Assembly (NCBI RefSeq): GCF_000018325.1
Contig: NC_009922.1
Span: 1,426,001 to 1,490,000, forward strand
Length of the DNA: 64,000 nt
Source: Alkaliphilus oremlandii OhILAs
Lineage (GTDB): Bacteria > Bacillota > Clostridia > Peptostreptococcales > Natronincolaceae
Reading direction: 5' to 3'
Below are positions 54,634 through 62,940 of this stretch, in pieces; position 1 is the first letter of the stretch; every line of letters begins with the position of its first letter. The translations under genes were made by a program, and so were the position numbers. Below the pieces are notes generated by a model that saw only the letters and a program-made list of their open reading frames with translations, was not told where the DNA came from and searched no databases.

Positions 54634-54660
54634 AAGCTGCCTTTGAGGGCAGCTTTTCTT
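54634..54660 (+). terminator. intrinsic terminator A before mraZ
   Basis: 8-bp stem AAGCTGCC / GGCAGCTT, 6-nt loop, TTCTT tail. Confidence 0.75.
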
Positions 54661-54683
54661 ATGTGGAGTAATGAAGAGGGATG

Positions 54684-54719
54684 AAATAGTACGATCCAGG
54701 GCGATCGTACTATTTTTTA
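54684..54719 (+). terminator. intrinsic terminator B before mraZ
   Basis: Perfect 13-bp stem AAATAGTACGATC (54684-54696) / GATCGTACTATTT (54703-54715) with a T-run. It isolates the dcw cluster from upstream transcription. Confidence 0.85.
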
Positions 54720-54762
54720 TTATTTAAATTTAAAATATATAGAAGGATTTTTAGAAAAATGA

Positions 54763-54806
54763 TAGAATAGTAATTAAAAGTGGTGAAAAGTGGTACGGAG
54801 TGGGGC
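54763..54806 (+). promoter_or_regulatory. mraZ promoter -10 and MraZ operator repeats
   Basis: TAGAAT (54763-54768) is a plausible -10 without a good -35. Just downstream, TGGTGA (54781), TGGTAC (54791) and TGGGGC (54801) are spaced exactly 10 bp apart. MraZ is known to bind TGGG-type direct repeats with a 10-bp period next to its own promoter, so this is a likely autoregulatory site. Confidence 0.72.
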
Positions 54807-54831
54807 AAAAGCCCATAAAGGTGGGGTGAAA

Positions 54832-55263
54832 ATGTTCATTGGGGAATACAACCATGCAGTTGATACAAAAGGAAGAGTTAGTATACCTGCAAAATTCAGA
54901 GAAGAATTAGGTGAGCATTTTATCCTTACCAAGGGTTTGGACAACTGTCTATTTATATATTCTTCCGATGAATGGGGCATATTAGAAAACAAACTGAAGC
55001 AATTACCCATGACCAATAAAGATGCAAGGGCATTTGTTCGTTTCTTTTTTTCAGGTGCATCGGAATGTGAGCTGGACAGCCAAGGAAGGATCCGAATTCC
55101 TGCGAATTTAAGAGAACATGCTCTATTGGAAAAGGAAGCGATCATTATCGGCGTAGGCACAAGGGTGGAAATTTGGAGCAATGTAGAGTGGGAAAAATAT
55201 AACAGTGATGATAATTTAAGTTACGATGAAATAGCAAATAAAATGGCTGAACTAGGCATTTAA
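54832..55263 (+). CDS. mraZ: transcriptional regulator MraZ
   Basis: 143 residues from ATG 54832 (GGTGGGGTG upstream; the frame from 54790 overlaps the operator). Two SpoVT/AbrB-like swapped-hairpin repeats, each with the DxKGR-type motif: DTKGRVSIPAKFRE and DSQGRIRIPANLRE. It forms a ring that binds TGGG repeats and represses the dcw operon. Confidence 0.96.
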   Translation: MFIGEYNHAVDTKGRVSIPAKFREELGEHFILTKGLDNCLFIYSSDEWGILENKLKQLPMTNKDARAFVRFFFSGASECELDSQGRIRIPANLREHALLEKEAIIIGVGTRVEIWSNVEWEKYNSDDNLSYDEIANKMAELGI

Positions 55264-55284
55264 AATATAGATGAAGGTGATGAA

Positions 55285-56220
55285 ATGGATTTTAAACATG
55301 TGTCGGTTTTATTAGAAGAATGTATTGAAAATTTAAATATAAAAGAGAACGGTATCTATGTGGATGGAACCTTAGGAGGCGCTGGTCATTCCAGCGAAAT
55401 TGCTAAACGACTGAGTGACAAAGGGCTACTGATTGGAATCGACCAGGACGAGAATGCAATTAAAGCAGCTGGAGAAAAACTAACTCCCATGAAGGAACGG
55501 ATAAAACTAGTCAGAGATAACTTCAGTAATATCGACGCTATTCTACAGAATTTAGAAATAGATGGTATTGATGGTATACTACTGGATTTAGGTGTTTCAT
55601 CTCATCAACTGGACGAAGCAGACAGAGGATTCTCATATATGCATGATGCACCGCTGGATATGCGAATGGACACTAGGCAAGCAGTCAGTGCCATGGAAGT
55701 CGTGAACTCATATACTGAAAAAGATTTAGAAAACATTATTAAAAACTATGGCGAAGAAAAGTGGGCAAAGCGTATTGCGAATTTTATTGTAGATTTTAGA
55801 AAAGAGGAACCAATAACGACGACGCACCAACTGGTAGATGTTATTAAAAGAGCAATACCGAAGGGAGCACGGATAGATGGTCCTCATCCGGCGAAGAGAA
55901 CCTTTCAAGCCATAAGAATCGAAGTAAACGGAGAATTGGAGATTATCAACAAAACCATAGACGATGCGGTCAGAAATTTAAATCCTGGTGGCAGAATCTG
56001 TATTATAACATTCCATTCATTAGAAGATCGAATCGTTAAAAATGCTTTTAGAGATTTGAGCAATCCATGTATTTGTCCGCCAGAATTTCCAATATGTCGA
56101 TGCGATCGGAAGCCTGCAGTAAAGATTATAACGCGCAAACCCATAGTGCCTACGGAAGAAGAACTGGAATTGAACCCTAGGGCAAGAAGTGCTAAATTGC
56201 GTGTTGCCGAAAAAATATAG
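55285..56220 (+). CDS. rsmH: 16S rRNA (cytosine1402-N4)-methyltransferase
   Basis: 311 residues. HVSVLLEECIENL, GTLGGAGHSSEIAKRL (SAM site), GIDQDENAI, GILLDLGVSSHQLDEADRGFS, HPAKRTFQAIRIEVN, and ITFHSLEDRIVK. Normal length and its standard place after mraZ. Confidence 0.97.
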   Translation: MDFKHVSVLLEECIENLNIKENGIYVDGTLGGAGHSSEIAKRLSDKGLLIGIDQDENAIKAAGEKLTPMKERIKLVRDNFSNIDAILQNLEIDGIDGILLDLGVSSHQLDEADRGFSYMHDAPLDMRMDTRQAVSAMEVVNSYTEKDLENIIKNYGEEKWAKRIANFIVDFRKEEPITTTHQLVDVIKRAIPKGARIDGPHPAKRTFQAIRIEVNGELEIINKTIDDAVRNLNPGGRICIITFHSLEDRIVKNAFRDLSNPCICPPEFPICRCDRKPAVKIITRKPIVPTEEELELNPRARSAKLRVAEKI

Positions 56221-56253
56221 TCCAGTTCTAATCTGAAGAAAGGGTGAATAAAA

Positions 56254-56742
56254 TTGGTATTAGCTCGAGAAGAATCTACGTATATTCATCAGCATATGGA
56301 GGAGCAGCAAGCACCTAAAACCAATAAGAATAGAAGGCCCAATAAAACCTATAAATTAGAGAAATTAATAATTTGTGGCGTATTACTGGTTACACTTTCA
56401 TGCAGTATTCTTTTATTGACGAGGTTTATGGCGATTACGGAAGCGCGACATAGAGTGAATAGCTTACAAAAACAAATAGAAAAATTAGAAGGAGAAAAAG
56501 AAAAGCTTCGAGTTTCTGTTGAAACAGTTTCTAGATCGGGGTGGATTGAGAGCGAAGCAAAGTCGAGAATTAATATGGTTTATCCAACGCAAGATCAAAT
56601 TATATACATCAACGTTAATCCTTCAAAGGTTGCAATGATTGCTAAAGAATTAGAAAAGATAAACATTGAAAATGCGCATCTTAAATCTGAGAAAAACATA
56701 CCAGCTTTCTTTTCTAAATTAGTTAGTGTTATCAGAATTTAA
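56254..56742 (+). CDS. ftsL: FtsL-like division protein
   Basis: 162 residues from TTG 56254 (AAAGGGTGAA upstream). A ~45-residue Lys-rich cytoplasmic part, one membrane segment (LIICGVLLVTLSCSILLLT), then a coiled coil (SLQKQIEKLEGEKEKLRVSVETVSR) and the ESEAKSRINMVYP stretch typical of FtsL/DivIC. It is identified mainly by architecture and position. Its end overlaps the upstream extension of the PBP frame but not the chosen PBP start. Confidence 0.82.
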   Translation: MVLAREESTYIHQHMEEQQAPKTNKNRRPNKTYKLEKLIICGVLLVTLSCSILLLTRFMAITEARHRVNSLQKQIEKLEGEKEKLRVSVETVSRSGWIESEAKSRINMVYPTQDQIIYINVNPSKVAMIAKELEKINIENAHLKSEKNIPAFFSKLVSVIRI

Positions 56743-56755
56743 AGGGGGAGGTTCA

Positions 56756-58924
56756 GTGTCACAGCCTAGTATTTCTAGCAAAAGAAGACTTCTATTTATT
56801 TTTTCTGCCGTATCTTTGGTACTATTTTTACTTATTATACGACTAGGGTGGATACAGATAGTAAAAGGGGAACGATACAAAGAGCTTGCAGATAAACAAC
56901 AGACGAGGGATATCCCCATACCGGCAAAACGAGGCGTTATTTATGATAGAAATGGAAAAGAGCTGGCCATTAGCGCCAGTACGAATACAGTATGGGGTCA
57001 CCCAAATGAAATTGCAGAGCCTGAAAAAACAGCCAGTATTTTAGCAGGCATCTTAAATTTAGATGAAGCAGAGGTCTTAACGAAACTAACCAATCGTCAG
57101 TACATCGTAAAGATTGCTCCCTATATAGACGATGATTTAGCGAAAGCCGTTCGAGCGGAAAGATTAAAGGGGATTTCAGTGGCAGAAGATAATAAGCGAT
57201 TTTATCCCTATGGTAATTTTGCAGCCTATGTATTGGGACATACGACCAACGACAATAAAGGAATGTCCGGTATTGAACTAGAGTATGAAAAATATTTGAG
57301 TGGTATTCCCGGCAGATGGATTAAAAGTACGGACGGTGCAGGTAGGCAGCTTTCCTTCAGTACAGAAAAATACCATCAAGCAGAAAATGGATTGAATGTT
57401 GTTTTAACCATAGATGAAGTAATACAGCATTTTTCCGAAAAGGCAGTGGATAACGCCTTAGCCATTAATAAAGCAAAAAGAGTATCTGTAATCGTGATGG
57501 ATATAAGAACTGGAGAAATCTTATCCATGGCTGCAAAGCCAGACTATGATCCCAATGAACCGAGAACGCCTTTGAATGAAGAATTAAAGCTCCAAATCGA
57601 TCAGATGGATCAAGATAAAAAGCTGGAAGCATGGTATGCCATGTGGAGGAATCCTTTAATCAATGATACCTATGAGCCGGGGTCCACATTTAAGCTATTA
57701 ACGACGGCAGCAGCTTTAGAAGAAGGTGTGGCTACACCGCAAAGCACTTTTGTAGATAACGGTCATGTGATCGTTGCTGGAACAAGAATCAGATGTTGGA
57801 GATGGTATAACCCTCATGGTCATCAAACCCTAGTGGAAGCAGTACAGAACTCATGTAACCCAGTTTTTGTAGAATTGGGGCAAAGAATGGGCGTTCAAAC
57901 CTTCTATAATTATATCGACGGATTTGGTATATCCGATACCACTGGAATTGATTTACCGGGCGAGAGAAAATCTCTGATGTATAATATAAAAAATGTAGGA
58001 CCTGTTGAACTTGCAACAATATCCTTTGGGCAAAGTATTTCGGTAACACCGATCCAGTTAATCACTGCAGTTTCTGCAATTGCAAATGATGGAAAGTTAA
58101 TGCAACCTAGAATCGTAAAAGAACTGACAGATCAAGATGGTAATGTGGTTCATCGTTTTGAAGAGACTATGGTTCGCCAAGTAATCTCTGAAAAAACTTC
58201 TAAAGTTATGAGAGAAATCATGGAATCTGTTGTTTCAGACGGTGGCGGAAGTCATGCCTATATTCCAGGCTACAGAGTGGGTGGAAAAACAGGTACGGCC
58301 CAAAAGGTTGTGGGCGGTAAGTACGCACAGGGCTTGTATGTATCTTCGTTTATCGGTATAGCGCCAGCTGACGATCCTAAACTAGCAATACTAGCCATTG
58401 TTGATGAACCTGGTGGATTCAGTACTTATGGAAGTACAACTGCAGCACCAATAGCGAAAGAGGTATTAGAAGAAACCTTGAGATATTTAGATGTTAAACC
58501 CAAATATACGGATAAAGAAGAAGAAGAGTTTGGTAGAGCGAAAATCACCGTACCAGAGGTTCGAAATATGACTGTAAAAGAAGCGGGTCAGATCTTACTA
58601 GACCAGAAGCTTCAATTTAACATAGAGCCAGAGTATTATGCAGATCAAAATGATATGGTCGTTGATATGTTTCCGAAACCAGGTGCAAGTGTACCAGAAA
58701 AATCAATTATTTTACTCTATACAAAACCCAATGCAGATATTCCTTCTACGGTAGAGGTTCCAGATTTAACAGGTAAAACTATCAAAGAGGCGAACTATAT
58801 CCTGAGTAATCTAGGACTAAAGCTAAAGGTAAGTGGTAGCGGTATGGCCATTACTCAATATCCAGAAGCAGGAACAATTGTAGAATCGGAAACGATCATT
58901 AGTGTAGAATTTAAGCCGGAATAA
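56756..58924 (+). CDS. class B penicillin-binding protein with PASTA domains (SpoVD/PBP2B type)
   Basis: 722 residues from GTG 56756, preceded by GGGGGAGG; the frame from 56726 is an unsupported extension. Short cytoplasmic tail, one membrane segment, dimerisation domain (KRGVIYDRNGKELAIS), transpeptidase with catalytic Ser in EPGSTFKLLT, SCN in QNSCNPVF, KTGTA in GGKTGTAQK, and two C-terminal PASTA repeats (TVPEVRNMTVKEAGQIL; VEVPDLTGKTIKEANYIL). It cross-links septal or spore-cortex peptidoglycan. Which of the two roles cannot be told, as no separate FtsI copy is visible here. Confidence 0.93.
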   Translation: MSQPSISSKRRLLFIFSAVSLVLFLLIIRLGWIQIVKGERYKELADKQQTRDIPIPAKRGVIYDRNGKELAISASTNTVWGHPNEIAEPEKTASILAGILNLDEAEVLTKLTNRQYIVKIAPYIDDDLAKAVRAERLKGISVAEDNKRFYPYGNFAAYVLGHTTNDNKGMSGIELEYEKYLSGIPGRWIKSTDGAGRQLSFSTEKYHQAENGLNVVLTIDEVIQHFSEKAVDNALAINKAKRVSVIVMDIRTGEILSMAAKPDYDPNEPRTPLNEELKLQIDQMDQDKKLEAWYAMWRNPLINDTYEPGSTFKLLTTAAALEEGVATPQSTFVDNGHVIVAGTRIRCWRWYNPHGHQTLVEAVQNSCNPVFVELGQRMGVQTFYNYIDGFGISDTTGIDLPGERKSLMYNIKNVGPVELATISFGQSISVTPIQLITAVSAIANDGKLMQPRIVKELTDQDGNVVHRFEETMVRQVISEKTSKVMREIMESVVSDGGGSHAYIPGYRVGGKTGTAQKVVGGKYAQGLYVSSFIGIAPADDPKLAILAIVDEPGGFSTYGSTTAAPIAKEVLEETLRYLDVKPKYTDKEEEEFGRAKITVPEVRNMTVKEAGQILLDQKLQFNIEPEYYADQNDMVVDMFPKPGASVPEKSIILLYTKPNADIPSTVEVPDLTGKTIKEANYILSNLGLKLKVSGSGMAITQYPEAGTIVESETIISVEFKPE

Positions 58925-58962
58925 AATCTAATTCTTATCCGACATTAACATATTTAAAGAAT

Positions 58963-59010
58963 AGGCAGCTAAAGATTAAAGAAAACCACTTTAATTGATA
59001 GTTGCCTTTT
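58963..59010 (+). terminator. hairpin between the pbp gene and murE
   Basis: Long imperfect stem AGGCAGCTA...TTAAAG / CTTTAA...TAGTTGCCT (58963-59008) followed by TTTT. It may attenuate transcription into the mur genes or end the division part of the cluster. Confidence 0.7.
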
Positions 59011-59064
59011 AAAAATTAGGATAACAGTTAATAATATCTAAGGGAGCCTATTGGAGGTGTAAGA

Positions 59065-60528
59065 ATGTACTTACAAGAATTGTTAAAAGGGATTCAAGTA
59101 GAGAAAATTATTGGTAATATGGATATTGATATAGAAGATATTTATTTTGACTCCAGATTCGTAACGCAGAAAAGCTTATTTATATGCATTGAAGGCTTTA
59201 AAACTACAGGTTCTTTATACATCAACGAAGCGATTCAAAGGGGTGCTGTAGCAATTCTTTCGGAAAAAGAAATCGCAATAGAGGGAACAACAACGATCAA
59301 GGTAGAAAATTCAAGAAAGGCTTTGGCTGCCGTTGCCAGCCGTTTTTACAAATTTCCTACCAACACACTAAAGCTTGTGGGCGTAACGGGAACTAATGGA
59401 AAAACATCAATTACCTATATGGTTAAATCCATTCTAGGGTATTATAATATAAATGTTGGTTTAATCGGTACTATTTCTAACTGGATCGGGAATAAAGAAA
59501 TTGAAGCCGTAAGAACCACACCGGAATCTTTGGAATTGCAAAAAATATTGAATGAAATGGTTGAGCAAAAAGTAGATACCTGTGTTATGGAGGTATCTTC
59601 CCACGCATTAGAATTAGGGCGAGTCGACCATACAAAGTTTACTATGGGCATATTTACGAATTTAACACCGGAGCATTTAGATTTTCATGAAGATATGGAT
59701 CATTATCGAAATGCAAAGAAAAAGTTGTTTTATAAAACAACTTTATGTAATATTATTAATGTTGATGATATTCATGGAAAAATGATTGCAGAAGAATTGA
59801 AAGAGGAGCAAATACCCTTAATTACATTTGGAATGAATCAGCAGGCGGATGTCTATGCCACAGACCTGAAGATAAATCTGAAGGGTGTAAGTTTTCAACT
59901 GCATATGGGGCAGGATAGCAAGGAATTTCATGTTAAAATACCGGGTTTGTTCACGGTATACAATGCAATGCCGTCCATATTGATATGCTATATATTGGGA
60001 TTGAGCCTAGAGGAAATATCCATAGCATTAGAGGCCATGAAAGGTGTACCAGGACGGTTTGAAGTAGTTGAGGAAATACAAAGAAACTCTGTAATTATAG
60101 ACTATGCCCATACACCGGATGCTTTAGAGAATATATTGATTTCTACAAGAAAGTTTGCACCCAAGCGTATCATTACTGTATTTGGTTGTGGTGGAGACCG
60201 TGATAAAACAAAAAGAAGGATCATGGGAGAGATTTCTGGGAAGTATAGTGATTATTCCATCATAACGTCGGATAATCCAAGAACAGAAGAGCCACTAAAA
60301 ATAATAGAAATGATTGAAGATGGCATAAAGCAGGTAACAGATCAATATAAAATAATGATAGACAGAAGATGTGCCATTGAATATGCTATGAAGATTGCAG
60401 AAGAAAAGGATATCATTATCCTGGCAGGCAAGGGTCATGAAAAGACCCAAGTCATTGGGAATGAAGTCTTTTATTTTGATGACAGAGAAGTAGCATTGGA
60501 AATAGCCAGGAAGGAAGGACTCATATGA
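59065..60528 (+). CDS. murE: UDP-N-acetylmuramoyl-L-alanyl-D-glutamate--2,6-diaminopimelate ligase
   Basis: 487 residues. Substrate loop YFDSRFVTQKSLFICIEG, ATP site VGVTGTNGKTSITYM, EVSSHALELGRVD, and DNPR in TSDNPRTEEPL, the marker for meso-diaminopimelate rather than lysine. The wall is therefore predicted to be DAP-type. GGAGG lies 7 nt before ATG 59065, and the end overlaps murF by 4 nt. Confidence 0.97.
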   Translation: MYLQELLKGIQVEKIIGNMDIDIEDIYFDSRFVTQKSLFICIEGFKTTGSLYINEAIQRGAVAILSEKEIAIEGTTTIKVENSRKALAAVASRFYKFPTNTLKLVGVTGTNGKTSITYMVKSILGYYNINVGLIGTISNWIGNKEIEAVRTTPESLELQKILNEMVEQKVDTCVMEVSSHALELGRVDHTKFTMGIFTNLTPEHLDFHEDMDHYRNAKKKLFYKTTLCNIINVDDIHGKMIAEELKEEQIPLITFGMNQQADVYATDLKINLKGVSFQLHMGQDSKEFHVKIPGLFTVYNAMPSILICYILGLSLEEISIALEAMKGVPGRFEVVEEIQRNSVIIDYAHTPDALENILISTRKFAPKRIITVFGCGGDRDKTKRRIMGEISGKYSDYSIITSDNPRTEEPLKIIEMIEDGIKQVTDQYKIMIDRRCAIEYAMKIAEEKDIIILAGKGHEKTQVIGNEVFYFDDREVALEIARKEGLI

Positions 60529-61919
60529 TGAAGCAAAATATTCAGGCCATTGCAAGGGCGTGTAATGGTACCATAATAAAAAAAGGTTCTGTTGACACCA
60601 TTGGAAGTGTATCAACAGACACTCGCACCATCCAAAAAGGTAGTTTATTCGTCCCTTTAATTGGTGAGAAATTTGATGGTCACACCTTCATAGAGGAGGC
60701 CATAAAAAACGGAGCCCAAGCAGTCTTTGTTCAGGAAGGACACAATACAAAGACCATCCAGGCATTCAATGATGTTTGGCTGATTGAGGTGAAGGATACC
60801 TTAAAGGCATTACAAGCGATTAGCGTTTATTATCGGAAACTGTTTCCGATTCCATTTATCGGTGTTACAGGCAGTGTGGGCAAAACCAGCACGAAGGATC
60901 TCATCAGTGGTGTTTTATCTGGTAAGTTTAATGTACATAAAAATCTTGGAAATTTTAATAATGAAATTGGGCTACCCCTAACTTTATTTAATTTAGAAGA
61001 AAATCATCAAATTTCTGTATTAGAGATGGGGATGTCCTCCTTTGGTGAAATACGAGATTTAGTTGATATGGTTCATCCTGAAATTGGCGTTATTACTAAT
61101 ATCGGTGTTTCTCATATAGAACATCTTGGGAGCAAGGAAGGAATTTTGAAAGCAAAAATGGAGATTGCTTCTAATTTTAAAGAAGGAAATTACCTATTGG
61201 TCAATGGCGATGACGAATATTTAAGATGCATCCACAAAGACGATAAGGATTACACCGTTATTTTTTATGGTTTATCTTCAACGAATGACTTTTATCCGAT
61301 GAGTGTTGAAGATTTAGGAGAAGAGGGCAGTGCTTTTACTGTAGAAATCAATGGAGAAGCGGTACCATTTAAAATAAGACAATTGGGCATACATAATGTA
61401 TACAATGCATTAGCAGCTGTGTGGATCGGCCTGAAATATCATATGACCTTCGAAGAAATACAGAGAGGACTGGATGGCTTTCAGCCGTCTAAAATGAGGC
61501 TGGAAGTCATCACAAAAGGTAGGATGAAAATAATTAATGATGCTTATAATGCGAGCCCTGATTCTATGAAAGCGGCATTGGATGTTCTAGATCATATGAA
61601 ATCCAATAGAAAAATTGCAGTGCTAGGGAATATGTTTGAAATGGGAAGCTTCTCAGAAGAGGGACATCGCAGTGTGGGTGCATACTTTGCTAAGAAGAAC
61701 ATCGATATCTTAGTTACTGTAGGAGAAATGGCCAATTGGATCGGCTTGGAAGCTAAAAAATATGGGATTGAAGAAAACAGTATCCGGCATGTATTCAATA
61801 ATAAAGAGGCGATTGAAATGCTTGGGCAGTTTGTTCAGGAAGAGGATGCTATTTTAGTCAAAGGCTCCAGAGGCATGGCTATGGAGGAAATCGTCAACTT
61901 TTTACAAGAGAGGAGCTAA
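60525..61919 (+). CDS. murF: UDP-N-acetylmuramoyl-tripeptide--D-alanyl-D-alanine ligase
   Basis: 464 residues. VSTDTRTIQKGSLFVPLIGEKFDGH, ATP site GVTGSVGKTSTKDLI, NFNNEIGLPLTL, LEMGMSSFGEI, and NDAYNASPDSMKAAL. It adds D-Ala-D-Ala to the muramyl tripeptide. The start is ATG 60525 or 60528 after AAGGAAGGA. Confidence 0.97.
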   Translation: MMKQNIQAIARACNGTIIKKGSVDTIGSVSTDTRTIQKGSLFVPLIGEKFDGHTFIEEAIKNGAQAVFVQEGHNTKTIQAFNDVWLIEVKDTLKALQAISVYYRKLFPIPFIGVTGSVGKTSTKDLISGVLSGKFNVHKNLGNFNNEIGLPLTLFNLEENHQISVLEMGMSSFGEIRDLVDMVHPEIGVITNIGVSHIEHLGSKEGILKAKMEIASNFKEGNYLLVNGDDEYLRCIHKDDKDYTVIFYGLSSTNDFYPMSVEDLGEEGSAFTVEINGEAVPFKIRQLGIHNVYNALAAVWIGLKYHMTFEEIQRGLDGFQPSKMRLEVITKGRMKIINDAYNASPDSMKAALDVLDHMKSNRKIAVLGNMFEMGSFSEEGHRSVGAYFAKKNIDILVTVGEMANWIGLEAKKYGIEENSIRHVFNNKEAIEMLGQFVQEEDAILVKGSRGMAMEEIVNFLQERS

Positions 61920-61925
61920 TACAAA

Positions 61926-62924
61926 ATGATATTAGAACATAAGCAGATGATATATACGATTATTATTGGATTTTTTATAACACTGATATTGGGGCCTTTA
62001 ATCATACCGTTTTTAAAGAAGCTTAAAGTAGGTCAAACCGTTCGGGAGGAAGGGCCAAGAAGTCATCTACAAAAAACGGGTACACCTACCATTGGTGGCC
62101 TCATCATCATTGCATCTGTATTGGTGACTTCTTTTACAGCGGGGCTCATCAATCAAGATTTATGGGTTGCTATAGGGGCGATGGTTGCCTTTGGACTTAT
62201 TGGCTTTATTGATGATTTTATTAAGGTGGTTTTAAAAAGATCTTTAGGGTTAAGAGCCTATCAAAAGATGAGTTTACAAATTATTGTCGCTGTTTTTCTA
62301 GCCATCTACCAGTCTAATATTTCTGTTATGGGCACAAAAATAATTGTTCCGTTTGTCAAAGGTAGTTTGACTCTAGGCAGTTTTACTATACCGCAGTATT
62401 TAGATTTAGGAATCCTATACATACCTTTTATCGTATTCGTCGTTGTAGCCACTGTTAATAGCGTAAATCTAACGGATGGCCTAGATGGTTTAGCTTCAGG
62501 GGTGACGTTGATTGTTGCAGCATTCTTTTCGATTTTAGCCATGGAGTGGGGATATCCTTCTTTAGCTATTTTTGCTGCTGCAGTGACAGGATCCTGTTTA
62601 GGATTTTTAAGATTTAACTCCCATCCTGCTCAGGTTTTTATGGGAGATACGGGCTCCTTGGCACTAGGAGGTGCAATTTCAGCAGTGGCTATATTGATGA
62701 ATGTAGCGCTGATTGTACCCATCGTAGGGGGCATATATTTTGCAGAAGCACTGTCCGTTATTTTACAGGTAATTTCTTTTAAACTTACTGGAAAGCGTAT
62801 ATTTAAGATGAGTCCACTTCACCATCATTATGAATTGAGCGGTTGGGCTGAAACTAAAGTTGTGATCGTGTTTTGGATCGTTACGGTCATCCTATGCTTG
62901 ATCGGTATGCTAGGGCTAAATTAG
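61926..62924 (+). CDS. mraY: phospho-N-acetylmuramoyl-pentapeptide transferase
   Basis: 332 residues with about ten membrane segments. REEGPRSHLQKTGTPTIGGL, GFIDDFIKVVLKRSLGLRAYQK with the Asp-Asp pair, NLTDGLDGLASG, FMGDTGSLALGG, and MSPLHHHYELSGW. It makes lipid I from UDP-MurNAc-pentapeptide and undecaprenyl phosphate. RBS GAGGAG. Confidence 0.97.
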   Translation: MILEHKQMIYTIIIGFFITLILGPLIIPFLKKLKVGQTVREEGPRSHLQKTGTPTIGGLIIIASVLVTSFTAGLINQDLWVAIGAMVAFGLIGFIDDFIKVVLKRSLGLRAYQKMSLQIIVAVFLAIYQSNISVMGTKIIVPFVKGSLTLGSFTIPQYLDLGILYIPFIVFVVVATVNSVNLTDGLDGLASGVTLIVAAFFSILAMEWGYPSLAIFAAAVTGSCLGFLRFNSHPAQVFMGDTGSLALGGAISAVAILMNVALIVPIVGGIYFAEALSVILQVISFKLTGKRIFKMSPLHHHYELSGWAETKVVIVFWIVTVILCLIGMLGLN

Positions 62925-62940
62925 GAAAGTAGGTGCACAT

